Source: an uncultured Methanobacterium sp.
GTDB lineage: Archaea; Methanobacteriota; Methanobacteria; Methanobacteriales; Methanobacteriaceae
Assembly: GCF_963665055.1 (NCBI RefSeq)
Contig: NZ_OY762013.1
Coordinates: 1-9,028 of the forward strand
DNA length: 9,028 nt
Direction: 5' to 3'
This document shows, piece after piece, positions 1 through 4,942 of this stretch; the stretch's first letter is position 1, and the number at the start of each line of letters is the position of its first letter. Made by a program: the position numbers and the translations under genes. Below the pieces are notes generated by a model. The model was not told where the DNA came from. It saw only the letters and a list, made by a program, of their open reading frames with translations, and ran no database searches.

Positions 1-847
1 TTTCCCCTAATTTGGGTGCAGGAAGATCCACTCCTTCATCCCGGTTGGCATCTATTTGTAGTTCTAATGGTTCTTTAACAATGATTATTTTGATCTTATC
101 ATCAGTAACCTGTAATTTTTCGATTTTAGCCCCGTTGTAGGTTGTGAACTGGTATAACTGTTTATTATGGAATAAACCGAATAGGTAACCGGTAAAATAA
201 TTACCTAGCCATGGAATTTTGGCTATGGATCCAAATATGGATAAATCATCTTCATCAAAATGGTTTGTTTGCATCCAGATCCATGATGAGGGCATGGATG
301 AACCCCAGTCCTTCTCAATATATCCTTTTCCCCCAGTGAAATCTTTTTTCTCATCATTTATGGTGACATATCCCTTGATTGAATGGTTGAAACTTAAAAC
401 CCCATGGTAACATTCCATAAAAGGGATGAAGGCATAAATACCCATAACCCCGGGGGATAATTTTGTAACTGGCCATGGAACAATGTTTTCAAATTTCATT
501 TGGGCGGTAATTTTGGTCTGACCATCCTCCAAATCTAGGTGTACTTCATTGAGACTGAAAAAGTTATTAGAAATTTTGATTTCAAACTTTTCCTTATTCG
601 CCCAGAAGCTGGAAAGGGGATATTTAAAGTAGTGAAGATCCTGGTTGCGTGCATCCAGGAACATTACAAAAGCATGGGATTGATTAGCTTTTTTGGTAAT
701 GGATACACCCACAATTATAGCGTAAGCTATTTTTTCATCTTGAGAAACAGATTTGAAGTACCATCCTTCAAAATAGTCTTTTTTCTTTCCTCTGCCCTGA
801 AAAACTTCGGGCTTCCAGATTTTCCCCAGCAAATCAACTACCCCCAT
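1..847 (-). CDS. Tocopherol-cyclase-like protein (TocC family), C-terminus beyond the window
   Basis: The minus strand is open from ATG at 847 to the window edge (282 residues seen, no stop). Two blocks identify the family: DYFEGWYFK at residues 24-32, and EKDWGSSMPSSWIWMQTN at 178-195, which matches the tocopherol cyclase pattern of E-K-x-W-G followed by W-x-W-x-Q. No signal peptide or membrane segment is visible. Plant and cyanobacterial members close the chromanol ring of tocopherols. Archaea are not known to make tocopherols, so the substrate here is probably another prenylated or lipid-like molecule, or the protein only shares the lipocalin-like fold. A GGGG-containing ribosome site lies about 12 bases before the ATG. 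The gene diverges from the Rieske gene across a repeat-rich control region. The family call is firm; the function is not known. Confidence 0.8.
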   Translation of the reverse strand, partial: MGVVDLLGKIWKPEVFQGRGKKKDYFEGWYFKSVSQDEKIAYAIIVGVSITKKANQSHAFVMFLDARNQDLHYFKYPLSSFWANKEKFEIKISNNFFSLNEVHLDLEDGQTKITAQMKFENIVPWPVTKLSPGVMGIYAFIPFMECYHGVLSFNHSIKGYVTINDEKKDFTGGKGYIEKDWGSSMPSSWIWMQTNHFDEDDLSIFGSIAKIPWLGNYFTGYLFGLFHNKQLYQFTTYNGAKIEKLQVTDDKIKIIIVKEPLELQIDANRDEGVDLPAPKLGE

Positions 848-880
848 CAAAGAAGTTCCCCTATCCGTAATTATTAAATA

Positions 881-890
881 GAAATTTAAA
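881..890 (-). promoter_or_regulatory. Possible TATA box of the tocopherol-cyclase-like gene
   Basis: On the minus strand this reads TTTAAATTTC. It lies about 35-40 bases before the ATG at 847, which would give a very short leader containing the GGATAGGGG ribosome site at about 858-866. Placement is by spacing and A+T content only. Confidence 0.3.
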
Positions 891-958
891 ACGCGTTATG
901 ACAGATTTTTCTATAATAATATCCATGTTAACAAATAATTTAACTCTACCAAACTAGT

Positions 959-987
959 ATCATGTTCTATCAAATCAATCATGTTCT
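959..987. repeat. Direct repeat pair ATCATGTTCT
   Basis: ATCATGTTCT occurs exactly at 959-968 and 978-987, with a 19-bp start-to-start distance, a little under two helical turns. It lies between divergent promoters, so a tandem operator is possible. Confidence 0.45.
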
Positions 988-1078
988 CTAATCATTATAT
1001 GATACGATGTTTCCAATTAAATTTTTGATTGATTTGTATTAATAATATATTTTTTAGAGTCCAAAAAAAATAAATTCA

Positions 1079-1114
1079 GGATATAACTGCCGTATATTCA
1101 TGGATATAACTGCC
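1079..1114. repeat. Direct repeat pair GGATATAACTGCC
   Basis: The 13-base motif GGATATAACTGCC is exact at 1079-1091 and 1102-1114, 23 bp apart. The last three bases of the second copy form the start of the inverted repeat at 1112-1125. A 13-base exact repeat this close is unlikely by chance, even in AT-rich DNA. Confidence 0.6.
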
Positions 1115-1125
1115 AAATTATTGGC
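1112..1125. promoter_or_regulatory. Operator-like inverted repeat GCCAA-N4-TTGGC
   Basis: The arms GCCAA (1112-1116) and TTGGC (1121-1125) are perfect inverted copies around ATTA. The site lies about 40 bp upstream of the presumed TATA box of the Rieske gene, a usual place for a dimeric helix-turn-helix regulator in archaea. The binding protein is unknown. Confidence 0.4.
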
Positions 1126-1160
1126 TAAAATACATAAGAAATTACTGTATTAACCTACAT

Positions 1161-1170
1161 AATATATAAT
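1161..1170 (+). promoter_or_regulatory. Probable TATA box of the Rieske gene
   Basis: AATATATAAT is the best TATA-like element upstream of the Rieske start. An archaeal start site about 25 bp downstream would leave a leader of roughly 55-60 bases ending in the GGGGG ribosome site. Confidence 0.4.
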
Positions 1171-1247
1171 CAAGGAATTAAGAATAAAAAAACCTTATTT
1201 TCCGTAAATCTTAGCAAACTATATTGGGGATTAAAGGGGGAAACCAT

Positions 1248-1598
1248 ATGTCTTTTACAGAAGTATGTAAAACAAATGATTTAGATGATGGTGAAATGAA
1301 AAAATTGGTTTTAGAGGGTTTTAATATATTGATTGCTAGATCCGGTGATGACTATTTTGTGGCGGATAACAAATGCCCTCACATGGGTGGTAATCTTTCG
1401 CAAGGCACATTAGAAGGTACAGTAATTACTTGCCCTGTACATCACAGCAAATTTAACTTAAAAAATGGCGAAGTTATTCGTTGGACTGATTTCACTGGTT
1501 TTAAATTGACAATAGCCAAATTATTCAAGTCTCCGAAATCTCTTAAAGTCTATAAAATTAAATTGGAAGATGACAGTGTCTTTGCTGAACTACCTTAA
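1248..1598 (+). CDS. Small Rieske [2Fe-2S] ferredoxin-like protein
   Basis: This 116-residue soluble protein consists of one Rieske domain. The cluster ligands are C43 and H45 in CPHMGG, and C62 and H65 in CPVHHSKF: the C-x-H and C-x2-H pattern of Rieske ferredoxins and of the NirD-like small subunits. It should carry one [2Fe-2S] cluster and pass single electrons to a partner that is not evident here. I start it at ATG 1248 because AAAGGGGG (ending at 1240) sits 7 bases upstream. An in-frame TTG at 1224 would add eight residues but lacks a comparable ribosome site. No oxygenase subunit is adjacent, so a general redox role or a role linked to the divergent tocopherol-cyclase-like gene is possible but unproven. 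Its base composition is AT-rich. Confidence 0.9.
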   Translation: MSFTEVCKTNDLDDGEMKKLVLEGFNILIARSGDDYFVADNKCPHMGGNLSQGTLEGTVITCPVHHSKFNLKNGEVIRWTDFTGFKLTIAKLFKSPKSLKVYKIKLEDDSVFAELP

Positions 1599-1667
1599 TA
1601 ATAAAACCAGAGATTATCATTCCAGCGAAAAATAAATTATCATTTATAATATTAAATTAGATTTGAT

Positions 1668-2465
1668 CTAACCATTGAAATTGGATAATCCATACCTGAA
1701 CAGGATTACCCCACGGCTATATGGCTGCACTGTTTTGATTTCTGCTAATAATGTATTTTTACTCAGTGGAGTTACATTATGGTATGAATCATAGGTTTGC
1801 AGTCCAATTACTATTTTTCCTGGTAGGAGGAAGTTATATATTGTGGCCCAGTTTTTTAAACCGACTATGGTGTTATTGTAGTCACCTATGTAGAGCATGG
1901 GGACTATGTAGTCACAGTAGGGTGCTATCAGGTAGTAATACTGGTTATCATCCCATTTGTCTGGTTTGGTGGAAATGGAGAAGGTTACTCCATGGGTGTC
2001 CTGTCGCATTTGTTTGATCAGTGAAAGATATTTAGACATATCATAGGTTTCCATATCCAGCTGGACTCCTATTTTCATATCTGCAACCTGGGATGCATGA
2101 GAAAAACCTGGAAATACCCAGGCATGAGTTTTTATACCCACAGCATCCGCTTTTGCTTTGGCATCAGGCAGTATTGTTAAGTAATTATCATTTCTCACCA
2201 GAACATAAATATCTGTAATCCCTGCACTTTTTAATTCTGTGAAGTTAATTTGAGATAAGGGTGTGGTACCGGGATTTATATAGTAACCCACAATAAATCC
2301 AGTCCAGACTGGAGGGATATGGTACAATGGAGTTACCGGGCTGGTATATGGTACAGGTAGTCCTCCATTTGTAGCTTTAAGGGTACTGTAATTACCAGCT
2401 GCCGCTGCACAACCCAGTGTCAGAGTTAACAGTATTATAAATGATAATATCCATGTTTTTTTAAT
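1668..2465 (-). CDS. Exported (beta/alpha)8-barrel protein, glycoside-hydrolase-like; apparent ATT start
   Basis: About 265 residues. The N-terminus MKKTWILSFIILLTLTLG then CAAAAG is a clear signal peptide. The mature part shows eight evenly spaced beta-strand-like segments typical of a TIM barrel: FIVGYY (57), DIYVLVR (85), KTHAWVF (112), IGVQLDMETYD (132), VTFSIST (160), DYIVPMLY (185), KIVIGLQTYD (217) and GVILFRYG (252). Acidic residues D137, E139 and D142 follow strand 4, where chitinase-type (GH18-like) barrels keep their catalytic acids, so a sugar-cleaving or pseudomurein-related role at the cell surface is plausible. No exact family is recognised. The start is odd: an in-frame TAA lies just upstream, and no ATG, GTG or TTG precedes the signal peptide. 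An ATT at 2465 stands 8 bases after AAAAGG. The first ordinary start, TTG at 2327, would remove the signal peptide. It is divergent from the phospholipase gene. Confidence 0.7.
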   Translation of the reverse strand: MKKTWILSFIILLTLTLGCAAAAGNYSTLKATNGGLPVPYTSPVTPLYHIPPVWTGFIVGYYINPGTTPLSQINFTELKSAGITDIYVLVRNDNYLTILPDAKAKADAVGIKTHAWVFPGFSHASQVADMKIGVQLDMETYDMSKYLSLIKQMRQDTHGVTFSISTKPDKWDDNQYYYLIAPYCDYIVPMLYIGDYNNTIVGLKNWATIYNFLLPGKIVIGLQTYDSYHNVTPLSKNTLLAEIKTVQPYSRGVILFRYGLSNFNG

Positions 2466-2540
2466 TTTAATCGCCTTTTAGATGTATTTAGATTCTTTTC
2501 ATGTATGACTTAAGTCTATCCACAATTTTTTAAAATTAAC

Positions 2541-2550
2541 AAATATTTAA
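2541..2550 (-). promoter_or_regulatory. Possible TATA box of the barrel-protein gene
   Basis: The minus strand reads TTAAATATTT. A start site about 25 bp downstream would give a leader of about 50-55 bases before the ATT at 2465. This is support by spacing only. Confidence 0.3.
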
Positions 2551-2665
2551 CTTAGTAATTTTTTGGGCTTTATTCTATATGAAATAAATCCAAATCATTT
2601 AAAATATAGAGTTAGCACTCGGATAAATACAAATATTCTCACAAAAATATTCTTGGTATTTAAAT

Positions 2666-2686
2666 ATACAAAATATATTTTTGTAT
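2666..2686. repeat. Inverted repeat ATACAAAA-N5-TTTTGTAT
   Basis: Perfect 8-bp arms at 2666-2673 and 2679-2686 flank TATAT. It lies midway between the two divergent exported-protein genes. It could be a shared operator or only chance in AT-rich DNA. Confidence 0.35.
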
Positions 2687-2790
2687 TTTAAGTTAATGCA
2701 TTATTTCAAAGTATCCTTTCTTTTGGAACCAATGGAAATTTGGAAATATAAATTAGAAGGATAACTCACGATATTAACCTATCCTAAAAG

Positions 2791-2797
2791 TTATATT
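2791..2797 (+). promoter_or_regulatory. Probable TATA box of the phospholipase C gene
   Basis: TTATATT lies 24-30 bases before the ATG at 2821, where archaeal transcription would begin at or very near the start codon. Together with the absence of a well-spaced ribosome site (only AAAGGC touching the ATG), this suggests a leaderless or nearly leaderless mRNA. Confidence 0.4.
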
Positions 2798-2820
2798 AGT
2801 TAATAAACTTAATTAAAGGC

Positions 2821-3513
2821 ATGAACAAATCAATTTTAACTTTTCGTGCTTTTTTGATTTTAATGATAATTACCTTAAGTACCATTCCGGCATCCTTTGC
2901 ATGGAGCTGGGATACTCACTCCCAGATCATAGACACTGTCTACCATGGATTACCATCTGATGTTCAGAAGAATCTAAACCTGGAGGTCATGGAAAATGCA
3001 TCTATAGTTCCAGACAAGGTTTTTAATGATAAAACATATCACAGCTATCCTAAAAGTTATGAAAAGGCCAAAACATGGCTCGACAAAGGGAAAGCTGCAT
3101 ATGATGCTGGAAATTATCAGGATGCCAGTTATGATTATGGGGTTGCCTCTCACTATATATCTGACACTTTCTCTGCACCACACGGTGTGAGTAAGGAATC
3201 ATCCTCGGATCACACCAGCTATGAAAATCAGGGCAGTAAACTTAAACCCACTGCTACCTACAAAACCGGAGACTTAAAGACCTTAATGGAGAATGGTTAC
3301 AACCAGGACGGGGTCAGCTGGAATGAATGGATGCAAACTAAAGACACTAAAATTGTTCAGAATAACCTCAATGATGCGGCTTCTGTTACATTATCAGCTA
3401 TCAGTAACAGTATAAACGTTAATGCCACTACAAGTTCCACAACCAGTAACTCTAACATACTTTCTTCATTGTATGACTTCATTATGGGATTATTTTCAGG
3501 GCATAATAACTAA
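2821..3513 (+). CDS. Secreted zinc-dependent phospholipase C family protein
   Basis: This 230-residue protein has a signal peptide (residues 1-27, ending ASFA) and a PF00882-type domain. The ligand set of Bacillus cereus phospholipase C can be followed: W28, H33, D65, H74, then H111-x3-D115-x5-H121 and H131-x3-E135. The spacings of the last two groups equal those of the B. cereus enzyme (H118/D122/H128 and H142/E146). Cleavage after A27 would leave W28 as the first residue, as in B. cereus, where the N-terminal Trp binds zinc. The expected role is hydrolysis of a phosphoester bond in phospholipids or a related phosphate ester outside the cell. Archaeal ether lipids make the true substrate uncertain. 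The C-terminus (about 195-212) is Ser/Thr/Asn-rich, followed by a short hydrophobic stretch, LYDFIMGLF. Confidence 0.85.
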   Translation: MNKSILTFRAFLILMIITLSTIPASFAWSWDTHSQIIDTVYHGLPSDVQKNLNLEVMENASIVPDKVFNDKTYHSYPKSYEKAKTWLDKGKAAYDAGNYQDASYDYGVASHYISDTFSAPHGVSKESSSDHTSYENQGSKLKPTATYKTGDLKTLMENGYNQDGVSWNEWMQTKDTKIVQNNLNDAASVTLSAISNSINVNATTSSTTSNSNILSSLYDFIMGLFSGHNN

Positions 3514-3549
3514 AAAATGTACCATATTCATAAATATTCCATATTCTTT

Positions 3550-3567
3550 TGTTATATTAATATAACA
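3550..3567. terminator. Perfect 18-bp palindrome between convergent genes
   Basis: TGTTATATTAATATAACA reads identically on both strands. It sits in the 101-bp gap between the convergent phospholipase and zinc-ribbon genes, with a T-rich stretch (TATTCTTTT) just before it. A bidirectional termination or mRNA 3'-end element is my best guess; archaeal termination relies on T runs rather than hairpins, so a protein binding site is the alternative. Confidence 0.35.
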
Positions 3568-3614
3568 GTAAGATAGATTAAAAATAAATTCTGAAAGTTA
3601 GGCTTAATTTGAAA

Positions 3615-4634
3615 TTAAATCTGCCTAACCTTCCCCTCAATAACCGCCTTCAATATAACCCCAGTAAAAGGCACACTATGAGATCTCCCCTTCATGGTGA
3701 AAGTCAGATTATGCTTATCAGTACCAGTGAAGTATTCAGTTTTCTGTTTATTCTCCCTCTGTGATGCTATACCATCTTTATATGCTTCAATGGCCACTAT
3801 CTTCCTGAGGTCTATGTTGGTGGTCCTCTTGGATCCTATGAATATCAATCTCTTGTTGGTTAAAACCAGGGTCCCCTGGTCAATATTTCGAAGCTCGTCA
3901 TGGGATTCACTCCGGGCAGCCACACTACCCATGCGGAAGGAAACACCCTTGGCTACTCTAATTGTGGGCCCGGCATAACCACCATATGTCTGCCGGACAG
4001 CACGAGGCTCAAGGAGAGATATACCACCAAAAACAATACAGGCCTCCTCACCTTTTTTTAGAATAATGGGCGGATTGGGCACAGGACTTAAATTCACACT
4101 ACCCTGATCCAGGGCATTGACAAATGTTACCAGGTCATTTTCAGCAGCCTTACGCTCTAAAATCTGTTTTTCAGCATTGGAAACACCACCATGAGCTATA
4201 CGTGTCCATTCAGTTTCGGTTAAGGTTTTATTCCCATATTTACGCCAAAAATCTGATTTAATATCATAAATCTTGGCAAACTTGTAGTTAGTACCCTTCT
4301 GTTCAAACACTGCCCCACAGTAGGCACATTCTAAAAGGTGCTTGGTGGAAATAACTCCCTTGTGGGTTTTAGGTGTGAGAGGTTTCTGATTACAGGCAGG
4401 GCAAAGTTCTCTCCAGCTTTTAGAACTATCAGGAGGTATGTACTCTGTTACAGGAGTTTTAACAGGGGGTACCTCTTTTATGGTTAAACTCTTGCCACAT
4501 TCAAGGCAGAACTTGGCATTGGCTGGGTTTAAATTACCACAGGAAGGGCAGGGAATTCCGGGTTTTTCTAGCTTTGTTCCACATTCCATGCAGAAAAGTG
4601 CTTCTTCTGGATTTTCAGTACCACATTGGGACAT
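3615..4634 (-). CDS. Multi-zinc-ribbon protein with PH-like C-terminal domain
   Basis: 339 residues from ATG 4634. Three zinc ribbons can be seen: a first with C4, C15, C18; a second with C29, C32, C43, C46; a third with C78, C81, C103, C106. The third has a longer loop between its knuckles. A charged linker follows (about 108-185). The C-terminal part (about 190-335) contains LVLTNKRLIFIGS and a following IDLRKIVAIEAYKDGI. This resembles the bacterial PH-like/GRAM fold found in many membrane-adaptor or short-PH proteins. No membrane segment or signal peptide is visible. The first ribbon lacks one of its four cysteines. If one C is added to the CCC run (GGG at 4628-4630 on the plus strand), the frame opens to ATG 4639 and begins MKCPQCG, a standard start for such proteins. 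The function is unknown; it may be a scaffolding or regulatory adaptor. Confidence 0.75.
   Translation of the reverse strand: MSQCGTENPEEALFCMECGTKLEKPGIPCPSCGNLNPANAKFCLECGKSLTIKEVPPVKTPVTEYIPPDSSKSWRELCPACNQKPLTPKTHKGVISTKHLLECAYCGAVFEQKGTNYKFAKIYDIKSDFWRKYGNKTLTETEWTRIAHGGVSNAEKQILERKAAENDLVTFVNALDQGSVNLSPVPNPPIILKKGEEACIVFGGISLLEPRAVRQTYGGYAGPTIRVAKGVSFRMGSVAARSESHDELRNIDQGTLVLTNKRLIFIGSKRTTNIDLRKIVAIEAYKDGIASQRENKQKTEYFTGTDKHNLTFTMKGRSHSVPFTGVILKAVIEGKVRQI
4628..4630 (-). other. Likely one-base deletion at the first zinc knuckle
   Basis: As read, ATG 4639 gives M-K-C-P-N-V and runs out of frame, while ATG 4634 gives M-S-Q-C-G in the long frame. Adding a fourth C to this CCC run joins them as MKCPQCG and supplies the missing zinc ligand. 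ATG 4639 also has the better ribosome-site spacing (AAAAGG about 9 bases upstream). Confidence 0.65.
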
Positions 4635-4670
4635 TTCATTATTATTACGGCCTTTTAATTTGGTTGATGC

Positions 4671-4678
4671 TATTTAAA
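4671..4678 (-). promoter_or_regulatory. Probable TATA box of the zinc-ribbon gene
   Basis: The minus strand reads TTTAAATA. A start about 25 bp downstream would fall near 4648-4650, leaving a leader of about ten bases before ATG 4639. Confidence 0.4.
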
Positions 4679-4840
4679 GTTCTATAGTGCGCCACAAGTT
4701 TTTACATTTGAAGTAATCCCCTAAATTATCCCTTATCTAATCAAATTATTGTCTAGTTAGAACAAAATCCTTATTTACTCTTAAAATAATCTATCTAATA
4801 AATTCATATTTAATCTTTTAGTTGTAGCATCATCATATCG

Positions 4841-4850
4841 ATTAAATATT
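4841..4850 (+). promoter_or_regulatory. Possible TATA box of the helicase operon
   Basis: ATTAAATATT is the strongest TATA-like element upstream of the helicase. Initiation about 25 bp downstream would give a leader of roughly 70 bases that includes the mini-ORF region. Confidence 0.35.
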
Positions 4851-4931
4851 TTTTGTAGTCTCCGGTGATAAATTGTTTGAATGGGTCAAGCAAGCAGATC
4901 AAAATAATTGATTGAATTTTTTGTAATAATC

Positions 4932-4937
4932 AGGTGA
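4932..4937 (+). promoter_or_regulatory. Ribosome binding site fixing the helicase TTG start
   Basis: AGGTGA matches the archaeal anti-Shine-Dalgarno complement and stands 5 bases before TTG 4943. No ATG or GTG nearby in that frame fits, so the site decides the start. Confidence 0.75.
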
Positions 4938-4942
4938 CATAA

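Larger units (their letters stand above)
848..1247. other. Divergent control region with paired short repeats
   Basis: These 400 AT-rich bases contain no credible gene. They lie between the divergent tocopherol-cyclase-like and Rieske genes. They hold two different pairs of exact direct repeats (ATCATGTTCT at 959 and 978; GGATATAACTGCC at 1079 and 1102) and the inverted repeat GCCAA-ATTA-TTGGC at 1112-1125. A Rieske promoter candidate follows. This density of paired motifs suggests binding sites for one or more regulators, but no regulator can be named. Confidence 0.5.
2466..2820. other. AT-rich divergent promoter region
   Basis: No gene is supported in these 355 bases between the two exported-protein genes. 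The region holds candidate TATA boxes for both strands (2541-2550 minus, 2791-2797 plus) and an inverted repeat at 2666-2686. Several AAATATTCT-like near repeats around 2625-2655 look like simple AT-rich sequence. Confidence 0.5.
4640..4942. other. AT-rich divergent promoter region before the helicase operon
   Basis: About 300 bases lie between the divergent zinc-ribbon and helicase genes. No ordinary gene is supported. Contents: a minus-strand TATA candidate (4671-4678), a plus-strand TATA candidate (4841-4850), a perfect GGTGAT site at 4864-4869 followed by a 12-codon TTG mini-ORF (4873-4911), and a 12-base repeat whose second copy contains the helicase start codon. Confidence 0.5.

Noticed and set aside
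219..877. Two plus-strand open frames (219-410 and 539-877)
   Set aside because: They lie antisense to the tocopherol-cyclase-like gene, whose minus-strand frame is continuous and carries recognisable family motifs. Their translations resemble no family.
1751..2017. Plus-strand frame opposite the barrel-protein gene
   Set aside because: The Trp/Cys-rich translation without pattern is a shadow of the minus-strand barrel gene.
2974..3183. Minus-strand frame inside the phospholipase gene
   Set aside because: It is antisense to the zinc-ligand region of a well-supported gene and has no family features or ribosome site.
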